DNA of 64,000 nt from an uncultured Lachnospiraceae bacterium (GTDB lineage: Bacteria > Bacillota > Clostridia > Lachnospirales > Lachnospiraceae). Of the stretch, positions 16,683-26,266 are shown one piece after another (within the stretch, counting starts at the first letter, position 1; every line of letters starts with the position of its first letter). Location: the NCBI GenBank assembly GCA_945929965.1, contig CAMEOT010000007.1:1-64000 (forward strand), read 5' to 3'. The notes under the pieces were generated by a model, which saw nothing but the letters and a program-made list of their open reading frames with translations, had not been told where the DNA came from and made no database searches. A program made the position numbers and the translations under genes.

Positions 16683-18071
16683 TTATTTTCTTCGTTCCAA
16701 GAGATATTCCATCAATCTGTACTGCATTGCCAATTCTATTGCCGGATTGATAACACTATCATCTCTATCATAAGCATATCGTTTATTGCATATATATTTC
16801 TTTCCATCAGGCCAAGCCACCTCTTCACCTGACACATATCCCTCTGCCGTACCGCTCACACTCGTAATTCTATTGTGACATCTGTTAGATGCCATAAATA
16901 TATAAAGCTGATTCCGATAATCTATTGTCAACTGATTTCCCGTATAGCCCCCCAATGCGAAGGCATTTCCACTCAACCAGTGATTTACCTCCGAATTAAC
17001 CGCCACCGGATTCTTAGAATAGCACAAAAAGCCATGAAACTGACTGAAGCCACCATTATCCAACCTTTTCCCAGTACAATTTCTTCCTATCTCATTAACG
17101 ATTTTAGGATTTAATATCATACCAGACATCAGACCACGGGCAAACTTTCCCATATCCTCTGCTGTTGAGAACAATCCCGCATGACCGTACAATTGCCGGT
17201 TAAACCGTTCCAATTTACGTGCTTTCCCGTCATTCACTGTTCCCTTGGTTACATCATTTATCACCGTATACGTGTTATCACGAATTCTTCTTTCAAAATT
17301 ATTGGAAACCACTCTATGCATATTTCGAGACTCAATAGTAAGCACAGTATCCCACATATCACACGGATCCAAAATATACTTGCGTACCAGTTCATACAGC
17401 GGCATACCAGTTCTGCTTTCCATGACATATTTCAGCACAATAGCTCCCATATCCGTGTAAAGCCTTGTCTGCGTATAGTCCGGCATCATCTCAAATATCA
17501 ATCGTTCGGCATCCTCAAATGTCAAGGCATTCTCTATTCTGTCTGCCGTCTTAAGCGGTGTCCGAAATGAAAGAAGATCTTCAACCGTCACATCGGACAA
17601 ATGAATAAATCTCCGGTCTATCTCAGCAATTTTTTCATCAAAATCAATGATTCCCAGATCAATCAGTTTTAACATTACAACGCAAGAAAACACTTTGGTA
17701 ATCGAAGACAGATCAAAAATAGAATCTTTCTGCATTTTCAATACTTCTGTATGACCATCGTCATTCAATTCCTGACTGTCTCCTATTACGAGAATATCAT
17801 GATGCTGCAATGTTCCGACTTCCAGTACCATGCCGGGAGCTGCTTTTCCCACCTCTATAAATCTCTCAATCTTCTCCTTTAAAAAAGACTTATCCAAAAG
17901 TTCTCTGTATAATTCTGCACATGATAATTCCCTCTTCTCGCAGAGTTCATATGTTGGTCTCAAAAAAGCATAATAATCTTCTCTGCTTTTTAAAGAATTC
18001 GTATATTCGTTTGCTCCATAATTATGATTATCGATTAATCTCTGAATATATTCTTCAAAAATATCACTCAT
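16683..18071 (-). CDS. Serine hydrolase of the beta-lactamase / penicillin-binding class C type
   Basis: A 462-residue protein. SSITK (about residues 121-125) provides the SxxK nucleophile motif, YTDMG the Tyr of the YxN motif, and GHAGLFSTAEDMGKFAR is typical of the beta-lactamase family PF00144. No signal peptide or membrane segment is seen, so the enzyme would be cytoplasmic unless it is held by its partner. It overlaps the upstream TPR membrane gene by 4 bp (ATGA), which implies coupled translation. The position inside the EPS cluster suggests a role in modifying or trimming the polymer or cell wall; the substrate is unknown. Confidence 0.8.
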   Translation of the reverse strand: MSDIFEEYIQRLIDNHNYGANEYTNSLKSREDYYAFLRPTYELCEKRELSCAELYRELLDKSFLKEKIERFIEVGKAAPGMVLEVGTLQHHDILVIGDSQELNDDGHTEVLKMQKDSIFDLSSITKVFSCVVMLKLIDLGIIDFDEKIAEIDRRFIHLSDVTVEDLLSFRTPLKTADRIENALTFEDAERLIFEMMPDYTQTRLYTDMGAIVLKYVMESRTGMPLYELVRKYILDPCDMWDTVLTIESRNMHRVVSNNFERRIRDNTYTVINDVTKGTVNDGKARKLERFNRQLYGHAGLFSTAEDMGKFARGLMSGMILNPKIVNEIGRNCTGKRLDNGGFSQFHGFLCYSKNPVAVNSEVNHWLSGNAFALGGYTGNQLTIDYRNQLYIFMASNRCHNRITSVSGTAEGYVSGEEVAWPDGKKYICNKRYAYDRDDSVINPAIELAMQYRLMEYLLERRK

Positions 18072-19636
18072 ACGCCACCTGCATGCTTTCCAGGATCATT
18101 TATTTTTGTTTTATACACACTCTCAGCTTGCGCTGAATCACCTATGTGAATGTCTGCATTTATCTCCAATGCCTTTTCATAATTGCCCTTCGCTTCGTAC
18201 ATATCCCTGCGTAAAAACAAATAGCCAGCCTGCAAATGATTCTCAGAATCTTTCCAAATGATTTCTAATGTATGCAAAACGCTTTCTGCTTGCTCATACT
18301 TATTGCTTTTAGTATCGTCAATAAAAAGCCAATAATATAGACAAGCTCTCCCATAATTATAATAAGCATTCACAATTGGTTCAGCTAATTTTAAAGCATA
18401 CGATAACCATTCATATGCCGCATCAATCTCCGATCTAACCTTGTCAACTGAACTTCTATCAATCTCAGGCAATGTCAGATTATTCTGAAATCTCACATCA
18501 ATATGCAATTCTGCATTTACCTTTTTCAGCAATAATGCTCCAATTAGATTATAAATCTTGTTATCTCTTTTTTCTGCTTTATACGCTTTTTTATACATCT
18601 CCATCGCAAGATCATAATCTTTGGCAATAAGCTCGTAATAAGAACCCAGATTCTGATAGTAACGCCCCTTAGGGTTATGTTTAACAGCCTGGGTCATATA
18701 CTCTTTTGCCAGATTGCTGTATGGGTCTGCCTCTTCCTTATTATCCTTATCTCTGTTCTTCCAAAAACAGGCTAATCTCAACAACCTATATCCAGTCCTC
18801 GTCTGTATTGTATCTGAATCTTTCTTATCATTTGTTCCACCCATCGAGCACAACAATCTGTAGGTATATCCGATTGTATTCTCCATGTATCCGCGCAATG
18901 CAAGATTATCCTTAGGTATATTCTCCAATTCTTGCTTATAAAGTTCAATGCTTTTTATATAATCTTTTTCGCTCGGTTTAGCACTACAACTATTTTTATA
19001 AAACAGCAAATCCGACTCACGAATATTAAGATAAGAACTCACTATAGTCTTATCAGGGTCTCCCAATTTTGACAATATTTTACGAAAATTCGGTAGCTCC
19101 AGCAATAAATTATCCGCCAATGTATTACTTTCGTGATATCTCTTATTCTCATAAGCATTGTACACCCAATATAATCTTTTTTCAAAGTATGTTAACTCAG
19201 TCATCGTCTCGATGGGGATATTCTCTACAAGTTCAAATTGATCAGCCAGATACCGACAGATCTCATACATATATTCACCTTTCTCAACATTCCAGATGAA
19301 TTTACGTCTTTCCCCTTCATACAGCATCTCACTCGTTGCATTCTCGACTTTAGCCAACACTTCTTCCGTGTCCTCTTTCTTATACACGTTGTAAATATTT
19401 AATCCGATCCATACACTGACGGCTATCGAAATCACCGACAAGATCGAATCCAGCATGGACATCCCCAAAGTATTACCTATTGCATCCGGCGATGTCGCAA
19501 TGGCATCTTTTATCATCTGTACTATAGCAAACTGCATCCCCAGCTCTGCCAGACATATTACAATGGGAATGACTATTACGAATGCAAATAATATTCCTGT
19601 TCTTCTGTTTCCCTTTTTTTCAATTTTTCTACTCAT
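18068..19636 (-). CDS. Membrane protein with C-terminal tetratricopeptide repeats
   Basis: A 522-residue protein with two membrane segments (about 14-38 and 61-83) and a long soluble region. The C-terminal part holds TPR-like helices (PKGRYYQNLGSYYELIAKDY, YDLAMEMYKKAYKAE, ALEINADIHIG). TPR arrays bind other proteins, so it could scaffold the serine hydrolase encoded next to it. The pair lies between the UDP-glucose dehydrogenase and heptose genes. I do not know a characterised relative. Confidence 0.75.
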   Translation of the reverse strand: MSRKIEKKGNRRTGILFAFVIVIPIVICLAELGMQFAIVQMIKDAIATSPDAIGNTLGMSMLDSILSVISIAVSVWIGLNIYNVYKKEDTEEVLAKVENATSEMLYEGERRKFIWNVEKGEYMYEICRYLADQFELVENIPIETMTELTYFEKRLYWVYNAYENKRYHESNTLADNLLLELPNFRKILSKLGDPDKTIVSSYLNIRESDLLFYKNSCSAKPSEKDYIKSIELYKQELENIPKDNLALRGYMENTIGYTYRLLCSMGGTNDKKDSDTIQTRTGYRLLRLACFWKNRDKDNKEEADPYSNLAKEYMTQAVKHNPKGRYYQNLGSYYELIAKDYDLAMEMYKKAYKAEKRDNKIYNLIGALLLKKVNAELHIDVRFQNNLTLPEIDRSSVDKVRSEIDAAYEWLSYALKLAEPIVNAYYNYGRACLYYWLFIDDTKSNKYEQAESVLHTLEIIWKDSENHLQAGYLFLRRDMYEAKGNYEKALEINADIHIGDSAQAESVYKTKINDPGKHAGGV

Positions 19637-19687
19637 TTGTCCCTCGTTTACACTTTATCCTTTTGTACATAATTCTATGGTTAGTGA

Positions 19688-20926
19688 TTAATCTCTCCGA
19701 AACAAATCTCTCGTATAAACCTTTTCCTGCACATCATCCAGGCAGCTGTCATAACGGTTTGCAATAATAACCTGGCTGCACTTCTTGAACTCTTCCAGGT
19801 CATTCACAACTTCACTGCCGAAGAAGGTCGTACCGTCCTCCATCGTAGGTTCATAGACAATCACCGTCGCGCCTTTCGCTTTAATCCGCTTCATCACCCC
19901 CTGAATCGATGACTGGCGGAAATTGTCCGAATTAGATTTCATCGTCAGACGATATACTCCGATCACACACCGCTTTTCTGCTTTGGCATCATACTCGTTT
20001 CCTTCGCCATAATCATAATATCCTGCCATCTGAAGCACACGATCAGCAATAAAATCTTTTCTCGTCCGGTTGCTCTCTACAATTGCCTGAATCAGATTCT
20101 CCGGAACATCCGCATAATTGGCCAGCAATTGTTTCGTGTCCTTAGGCAGACAGTAACCGCCATAACCAAAGGACGGATTATTGTACTGATCTCCGATACG
20201 CGGATCCAGACAAACTCCCTTAATAATCTGTTGGGTATTCATACCCTTCATTTCAGCATAGGTATCAAGCTCATTGAAGTAAGACACTCGCAGCGCCAGA
20301 TAAGTATTGGCAAAAAGCTTGACCGCCTCAGCCTCTGTGAAACCCATAATGAGAGTATCGATGTTCTCCTTGATGGCTCCGTCCTGCAGCAAACCGGCAA
20401 AAGTACTGGCTGCCTTGGTCAGCCTGGCATTCTTGGGATCCGTACCGACGACAATTCTGCTCGGATAGAGATTATCGTATAGAGCCTTGGACTCCCGTAA
20501 AAATTCCGGACTGAAAATAATGTTGTCGCAATGATACTTCTCCCTCACCTCTACCGTGAAACCAACCGGAATCGTAGACTTTATTACCATAATAGCTTCC
20601 GGATTATACCGGATCACCAGTTGTATCACTGCCTCTACTGCAGAGGTATCAAAAAAATTCTTCTTACTATCATAATTTGTCGGCGCAGCAATCACCACAA
20701 AGTCTGCATCCGAGTATGCCTGTTCCGCATCCAAAGTGGCTGTCAAATGCAATTCCTTCTCAGCAAGATATTTTTCAATATACTCATCCTGAATCGGGGA
20801 TTTTCCTTTATTGATCAATTCCACCTTTTCCGGAAGAATGTCTACTGCCGTTACTTCATTGTGTTGTGCCAAAAGTGTGGCAATTGACAAGCCTACATAT
20901 CCGGTTCCCGCTACTGCTATTTTCAT
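19688..20926 (-). CDS. ugd: UDP-glucose 6-dehydrogenase
   Basis: A 412-residue enzyme; start at 20926 ([20 protein letters not shown]) with GAGAGGAAAG upstream. The N-terminal GTGYVG loop binds NAD, and [14 protein letters not shown] contains the catalytic Cys. It oxidises UDP-glucose to UDP-glucuronate. The upstream gene encodes UDP-glucuronate 4-epimerase, so the pair supplies UDP-GlcA and UDP-GalA to the EPS glycosyltransferases. Other nucleotide-sugar substrates are possible. Confidence 0.92.
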   Translation of the reverse strand: MKIAVAGTGYVGLSIATLLAQHNEVTAVDILPEKVELINKGKSPIQDEYIEKYLAEKELHLTATLDAEQAYSDADFVVIAAPTNYDSKKNFFDTSAVEAVIQLVIRYNPEAIMVIKSTIPVGFTVEVREKYHCDNIIFSPEFLRESKALYDNLYPSRIVVGTDPKNARLTKAASTFAGLLQDGAIKENIDTLIMGFTEAEAVKLFANTYLALRVSYFNELDTYAEMKGMNTQQIIKGVCLDPRIGDQYNNPSFGYGGYCLPKDTKQLLANYADVPENLIQAIVESNRTRKDFIADRVLQMAGYYDYGEGNEYDAKAEKRCVIGVYRLTMKSNSDNFRQSSIQGVMKRIKAKGATVIVYEPTMEDGTTFFGSEVVNDLEEFKKCSQVIIANRYDSCLDDVQEKVYTRDLFRRD

Positions 20927-20942
20927 TGTCTTTCCTCTCGTA

Positions 20943-21995
20943 TCACATATAAAAATTTTTGTACCACTCTGCAAATTTCCGCAAACCGTCTCTTAGTGAT
21001 GTATGCGGCTTAAATCCGAAATCCCGTTCCAGTGCCGATGTATCGGCATAGGTTACCGGGACATCCCCATGCTGCATCGGAACCAATTCCTTATGTGCCT
21101 CAAAATCATAATTCTCCGGCAACACGCCCGCCCGAATCAATTCTTCCGATAAAATCTGAACAAAATCCAAGAGATTCTCCGGGTTACTGTTGCCAATGTT
21201 ATAGATTGCATACGGAGGAATGGGTAATCCGTCTTCTCCCTTCTTTTTCTCAGGCGCTTTCTTCATCACACGGATAACACCCTCGACAATATCATCAATA
21301 TATGTAAAATCCCTCTTACAGTTGCCATAATTGAATATTTTAATCGTTTCGCCGTTTACCAGCTTATTAGTGAAACCAAAATATGCCATATCAGGGCGTC
21401 CGGCAGGGCCATATACAGTAAAAAATCTCAATCCCGTCGAAGGAATTTCATACAATTTGCTATATGCATGTGCCATCAACTCATTTGATTTCTTAGTCGC
21501 AGCGTACAGCGATACCGGATTGTCTACTTTATCATCTGTGGAATACGGCACTTTCTTGTTGCTTCCATATACAGATGATGATGAAGCATATACCAGATGT
21601 TCCACCGGATAATGACGGCAAGCCTCCAATATGTTGTAGAATCCGATCAAATTACTTTCGATATATGCATCCGGATTCGTAATAGAATATCTTACGCCTG
21701 CCTGTGCAGCCAGGTTTACTACAATATCCGGGTGATACTGTTCGAAAATACCGGTAACTGTATCCTTGTCTGCAAGGTTGCCTTTTACAAAGACGTAATT
21801 TTCAAGCTTCTGAAGTTCCGCAAGTCTGGCTTCTTTGATATGAACATCATAGTAGTCGTTCATGTTGTCCAGGCCAATGACCTGTTTAATTTCAGGGTAA
21901 TTTTCCAATAATCTTTTAGCCAAATTGCTTCCGATAAACCCTGATGCACCGGTAATCAAAATCTTGTAATTTTGCAAATTTTCTATCTTAATCAT
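20943..21995 (-). CDS. UDP-glucuronate 4-epimerase (NAD-dependent epimerase/dehydratase)
   Basis: A 350-residue SDR-family protein. [15 protein letters not shown] is the NAD loop, SSSSVYG carries the catalytic Ser, and YAATKKSNE the Tyr-xxx-Lys pair. The [10 protein letters not shown] region and overall length match the LspL/CapI group that interconverts UDP-glucuronate and UDP-galacturonate. It precedes the dehydrogenase gene by 16 bp, consistent with consecutive steps. Confidence 0.88.
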   Translation of the reverse strand: MIKIENLQNYKILITGASGFIGSNLAKRLLENYPEIKQVIGLDNMNDYYDVHIKEARLAELQKLENYVFVKGNLADKDTVTGIFEQYHPDIVVNLAAQAGVRYSITNPDAYIESNLIGFYNILEACRHYPVEHLVYASSSSVYGSNKKVPYSTDDKVDNPVSLYAATKKSNELMAHAYSKLYEIPSTGLRFFTVYGPAGRPDMAYFGFTNKLVNGETIKIFNYGNCKRDFTYIDDIVEGVIRVMKKAPEKKKGEDGLPIPPYAIYNIGNSNPENLLDFVQILSEELIRAGVLPENYDFEAHKELVPMQHGDVPVTYADTSALERDFGFKPHTSLRDGLRKFAEWYKNFYM

Positions 21996-22018
21996 TCGTT
22001 TTACTCTCCAAAATGCGA

Positions 22019-23533
22019 TTATACTTTTCCATTAATGCATTTGATTTTTCTGCACATTTTTCCAAGTAGAAATACCATCTTTTGTCTATAAAAAAGCATA
22101 TTAACAATTACAGCCAAAGTTCCTGCAAACAGTGCAACTTTCACAGCCAAAACGCTCCATTCCAAATAATTACTTACTTCCATATCTACTTGCGCAACTA
22201 CCAAGAGCAATAGTAAAGTTGTTATAAAGTCCACAAAAAACTGCTTTGCAACTTTCCAAATGGGCCAATTAATGAAATGCTTTGAATCATATATTGCCAA
22301 CCAAATTGTCTGATATCCCATGGCAATCACTGTGCCGACAGCAACCCCTATCAAACCAAAATGTTTCACCGCAAGTATTGATATTGTAATATTTAAAATG
22401 ACCGCTACAATATAGTTTCTTTGTGTCTGCTTATAATGTCCTGCCGCCAAGACCATAATATTGTAGGGAAGTCTCAAACAGTGCAATGCATTTGCTAAAG
22501 TAAGCAGAATTGCAAAAAAAGGCTGAATATAATTCGTGTCATTGATTCCAACTGTGTATACCTGCACAAAAGGAACAATCAATGCAGTCGTACATGAAAA
22601 CACATAAGTTGTTCCAGTATGGATACACCATTCTGCCCACTCAAAAGTTTTATGAAGTTCTTCAAGATTCTGTCTTGCCCATAATTCACCTAATAATGAC
22701 TGAATCCCATTAGTCATCGAAAGGAACAGTGTCTTGACGCCCTTGATTACCATGAAATAAACAGAGTATATTGAAACATTTGAAAGCGTAGAAAAAAGTG
22801 TTAAAACAATAGTATCTGTCCCGTCCAAAACTACCGCAGCTACATGCTGTGCAACACCATTCCATTTTTGTTTTATAGGTTCTTCATCATACTGTATTTC
22901 CCAGTCGATTTTATATTTTTGATTTACATAAACCCTAAGGGCAAGCGGTCGAATTAAATAGATTAACGATGTCGTTAACTTAACTATCTGAACAGAACCG
23001 CCAAATTTTATCATCGTTGCACAAACCAGAGTATTTAAAAGTACTGTAATAGTCTGCGCATTGTACTGTATGTATCCTCTCTGATCTGCATTTAAAAGAA
23101 GTGAATTCACGATTCCAAAATAATATTGTGCAAAAGAACTGATTGAAATCGCAACAATCAATGTTGTTGTATAGAGATAGCCAAAATTATGATTTGCAAT
23201 CAACGGATATGCAATTATCAAAAGTAACACATACACTAAAAAAATGTGCGCTAACCGTCGAAAAAATTTGTTTGCAGACACCATTACTTCGCTAATCTGT
23301 TGTTTGTCATCTTCTGCCAAAGGCTTATAGAGAGATGATTGCACCACGGCACCAACTCCAAATTCCAAAAAGGAAATCACTCCCAGAAATTGAGTGATGG
23401 AATTAACTAAACCATTGACTTCCGAACCAAAATACTGCAAAAAAAATCGAGGTAAAATAAATCCACACACTAATACTGTTATTTGTGCCAATAAAGATGC
23501 TATCGTGTTTTTTGCTAAAAGTTTTTTTCTCAC
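22019..23533 (-). CDS. Oligosaccharide flippase (Wzx-type, MOP superfamily)
   Basis: A 504-residue polytopic membrane protein with about 12-14 hydrophobic helices, starting MRKKLLAKNTIASLLAQ. The N-terminal FGSEVNGLVNSITQFLGVI and LEFGVGAVVQSSLY stretches are typical of Wzx flippases. It would move the lipid-linked repeat unit across the membrane for the EpsG/Wzy-type polymerase encoded upstream. Confidence 0.88.
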   Translation of the reverse strand: MRKKLLAKNTIASLLAQITVLVCGFILPRFFLQYFGSEVNGLVNSITQFLGVISFLEFGVGAVVQSSLYKPLAEDDKQQISEVMVSANKFFRRLAHIFLVYVLLLIIAYPLIANHNFGYLYTTTLIVAISISSFAQYYFGIVNSLLLNADQRGYIQYNAQTITVLLNTLVCATMIKFGGSVQIVKLTTSLIYLIRPLALRVYVNQKYKIDWEIQYDEEPIKQKWNGVAQHVAAVVLDGTDTIVLTLFSTLSNVSIYSVYFMVIKGVKTLFLSMTNGIQSLLGELWARQNLEELHKTFEWAEWCIHTGTTYVFSCTTALIVPFVQVYTVGINDTNYIQPFFAILLTLANALHCLRLPYNIMVLAAGHYKQTQRNYIVAVILNITISILAVKHFGLIGVAVGTVIAMGYQTIWLAIYDSKHFINWPIWKVAKQFFVDFITTLLLLLVVAQVDMEVSNYLEWSVLAVKVALFAGTLAVIVNMLFYRQKMVFLLGKMCRKIKCINGKV

Positions 23534-23552
23534 ATTAATTTCTCCCGCTCAT

Positions 23553-23815
23553 TTATCCTACCCGATAATCCCATTTAATTGGCTTGATCTTCTTTAATTC
23601 GCTAACATCAAAAAAGATTATTTTTCCAAAATAAATCTGACTGTTACTCTCATGCCACTCAACTCGAACATGCAGGATTCCATTTGTAAGTTTTCTACAA
23701 TTTTAATCATTTTTTCTAACTTTTCGGACTCTTGAGGATGAATTAACAATTGTTCATTCCAAAGACTACTCTCTATTGGTCTCATTTGTATAGCAAATGA
23801 GAAACACATATTCAA
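23553..23815 (-). pseudogene. Frameshifted remnant of a third TupA-like ATP-grasp half-domain
   Basis: In one minus frame the segment reads HPQESEKLEKMIKIVENLQ; in the next frame it continues LHVRVEWHESNSQIYFGKII then FFDVSELKKIKPIKWDYRVG and a stop at 23553. This matches the end of the neighbouring ATP-grasp protein (PENFERMKLLATQL, LRVDFYE, FFGELTFF). The frame changes near 23690. It is the C-terminal lobe of a further copy, now broken, or possibly a sequencing error in a third domain. Confidence 0.65.
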
Positions 23816-23817
23816 TA

Positions 23818-25209
23818 TTACAAATCAAATACCTTCCCCGAAGTTTCAGTAAGTTCAATCAGCTTTCCAAGTTTTTCATCCCATTCTTCCGGCTCAAATG
23901 GCATAAGCCCAGAACATGGAAAGAATGTCAATTCACCAAAGAAAACGTGATGATCAATTTCATAAAAATCCACTCGCAAAAATGGCATGTTTTTTGAAAG
24001 CTGCGTCGCGAGCAACTTCATCCTTTCAAAATTCTCCGGTTCAGGAGGCAGTTTATCAAACGGAGGGTAATCCGTGCGTCCAAAAGGTGCCTGATAATAG
24101 TTCATGTCTGCAAAGCTGATATGTGCCTTATCATGTTGATCCATATGATCAGATACATACAGGTATTTAGGTTTCCCACCAAAGCAGTAGAACTTATAAT
24201 CCTTTAGCCCTCCATCATCTGTTGTAAGCACAGCTTCCTCACTATGGATCCAAATCAGATAACTCTGACCACAAATCAGGTACCCCCCCCCCGAAATTTC
24301 AGGAAGTTTAATCCAATCTCCGAACAACTTATCCCACGATTCGGGGGTAAATTCCTCATACCCACTTCCAGGGAAGAACGTCAACTCGCCAAAATAGGTT
24401 TTTCCGCATATTTCATAGAAGTCTGCCCTGATAAAAGGAATTTTTTCAGCAAGTTTTTCTGTAAGTGCTACCATTTCATCATAGGTTTTCGGCTTTGCAA
24501 TTTCTGTTTTATCTGCTGGATAATGGCGCTCGAATGGCATCCGCTTCCAATCGGTATCATAGAATGTTACTTTTAGGCCCTCCTTTGAAAACCGACTGTT
24601 GCACACAAATGTTGCCTTAACTTTTCCGTTGAAGCACATCAACTTGTAATCGTTTAACTCTTCATTAAAGCCATTGGTCATATACTTTTCTGCAATAATG
24701 CGAGGTTTGACGTTCTTATACGGCCATTCTCTGTGAACATAGTAGTATTTTCTTTTCAAGTAATATTCAAGTTTTTTCTTTGTTGCTTTCTTGTCCAATT
24801 TAGTTTTATCCTTACAAATCACCAGTCCACCGCTGTCATGTGTACATTTCAAGACAAACTGATTAGGCAGTGCATCAAAATCAATGTCATCAAAATGATC
24901 CCATACCCCCAATGTTGGGATAATATATTGACTTCCAATTCTATCTGCCACATACTGCTTGACAGCATATTTATCAACCATTGTAGTATATTCAGGTTTA
25001 CGATTATGTATCTTTAGCCATTGAAGCTTTTCATTAAATGTTTGCGGATTATCAAGATTGAGTGGTTTCCGCATTGCAAGATAATATTCTTTCTTTAAAA
25101 ATTGTTCATCAGACATCCAACGTGTCAAACCAAGTGCAGTCAAATATGAAAACCTGATTTTATCATCCCTAATAAATTTTATGATTTTTTTAATAAACTC
25201 CTCACTCAA
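23818..25209 (-). CDS. Tandem TupA-like ATP-grasp protein (fused, with in-frame G10 tract)
   Basis: A 463-residue protein starting at a TTG (25209) six bases after GAGGAG. Residues about 30-308 form a complete TupA-like ATP-grasp unit (VLKCTHDSGGLVICKD, RADFYEICGKTYFGELTFF, PESWDKLFGDW). Residues 337-457 repeat its C-terminal lobe (KDYKFYCFGGKPK, LRVDFYEIDHHVFFGELTFF, EEWDEKLGKLIEL). ATP-grasp proteins of this type in polysaccharide clusters probably join amino acids or other acyl groups to sugars by ATP-driven ligation. The junction contains SGGG coded by ten consecutive G. One base fewer gives a stop after residue 310, one more a stop about 14 residues later, so single- and double-unit forms may alternate. 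Confidence 0.8.
   Translation of the reverse strand: MSEEFIKKIIKFIRDDKIRFSYLTALGLTRWMSDEQFLKKEYYLAMRKPLNLDNPQTFNEKLQWLKIHNRKPEYTTMVDKYAVKQYVADRIGSQYIIPTLGVWDHFDDIDFDALPNQFVLKCTHDSGGLVICKDKTKLDKKATKKKLEYYLKRKYYYVHREWPYKNVKPRIIAEKYMTNGFNEELNDYKLMCFNGKVKATFVCNSRFSKEGLKVTFYDTDWKRMPFERHYPADKTEIAKPKTYDEMVALTEKLAEKIPFIRADFYEICGKTYFGELTFFPGSGYEEFTPESWDKLFGDWIKLPEISGGGYLICGQSYLIWIHSEEAVLTTDDGGLKDYKFYCFGGKPKYLYVSDHMDQHDKAHISFADMNYYQAPFGRTDYPPFDKLPPEPENFERMKLLATQLSKNMPFLRVDFYEIDHHVFFGELTFFPCSGLMPFEPEEWDEKLGKLIELTETSGKVFDL
24283..24292. repeat. C10/G10 homopolymer inside the ATP-grasp gene
   Basis: Ten C on the plus strand, read as ten G in the coding strand, at the junction between the complete ATP-grasp unit and its partial duplicate. 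It is by far the longest G/C homopolymer I notice in the window. It could be a slipped-strand phase-variation tract. Confidence 0.85.
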
Positions 25210-25224
25210 TTCAATCTCCTCTTC

Positions 25225-26256
25225 TCAGTTCCACATAAAGCTGTATAGATCAACATCCACAATCTTGAACCACATAAACATCAAAACACAAAACACAACA
25301 GTTATCGGAAACCTCACTGATACATTTTTTGTCTTTTCAGATGTCAACTCCACAATAAAGTTAGGAAGAAATACTGAGAGTGATATTGAAAAATATGCAA
25401 CAATACGCGACCAATTTGAAAATGTAAATGCAATCGGCTGTAAAAACGCGGCAAGAAAAACAAGATGAAAATAAAAATCTAAGCATTCTGGAATGGTTCC
25501 CTTAAAACAAATTAGAACAGCGAACACACAGAGCCAAAGAACAATAAGCATAGAAATACCGCCGTTAAAATTCCCTGCTTCTGAAATTCGCGCAAACCGA
25601 TTCAAAATATTCAAAATTCGTTCACCAAGCAATCCAATTATTGCTGAAACCGGCACTGAAAATAATACTGTAAGTTTATTTAGCGGAATACTCATAATAA
25701 AATAGGCTAATATAAAAATCACTGCCGTACGATGGAATGTTGTTGCAATAAATACCAAAATAAAAAACGGAACAAATTTTCGTTGTTTGATGTATTTATA
25801 AGAAAATGTTAGAATAGCCATTGCACACCATTGACGCATGATAAACATAGATGAACTCCACATTCCCGTACAAACAAATACAACAAGTGAAAGGATTGGC
25901 CACTCGGATTCCTGCTTCATCCAAAAAAAGAGCGGAACTAAAATGACCACAGCCATAAAGGCAACCAGTGCTCTTCCGTCCTCAAAAAAACGACCTAAAA
26001 GCCAATTTATAGACACATATCCCTGCTCCCACCCAAACTGAAGTGCCTGTCTGAAGGCAAGTCGCCGAATATACCAAAAACCAGTGCAATAGTTTACCGT
26101 ATCGGCTCCAACGTTGAAACTACGCACAGCCGAAAGCACAATCAAAGCGACACAACAGCTCCAATACACAACATTTTGGGAACGAGCTGCAATATTTGAA
26201 CAATTTTTAACGGCATATAGCGAACACACACCAATTATTATCCAATACACAAGCAT
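25225..26256 (-). CDS. EpsG family polysaccharide polymerase
   Basis: A 343-residue polytopic membrane protein. The start at 26256 (MLVYWIIIG) with AGAGGTAG upstream is preferred; the longer frame adds 19 residues lying in the end of the previous gene. Features of the EpsG family include the early LSAVRSFNVGADTVNY stretch, MFIMRQWCAMAILTFSYKYI and TTFHRTAVIF. It would polymerise flipped repeat units outside the membrane, the Wzy role. Confidence 0.85.
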   Translation of the reverse strand: MLVYWIIIGVCSLYAVKNCSNIAARSQNVVYWSCCVALIVLSAVRSFNVGADTVNYCTGFWYIRRLAFRQALQFGWEQGYVSINWLLGRFFEDGRALVAFMAVVILVPLFFWMKQESEWPILSLVVFVCTGMWSSSMFIMRQWCAMAILTFSYKYIKQRKFVPFFILVFIATTFHRTAVIFILAYFIMSIPLNKLTVLFSVPVSAIIGLLGERILNILNRFARISEAGNFNGGISMLIVLWLCVFAVLICFKGTIPECLDFYFHLVFLAAFLQPIAFTFSNWSRIVAYFSISLSVFLPNFIVELTSEKTKNVSVRFPITVVFCVLMFMWFKIVDVDLYSFMWN

Positions 26257-26266
26257 TAATCTACCT

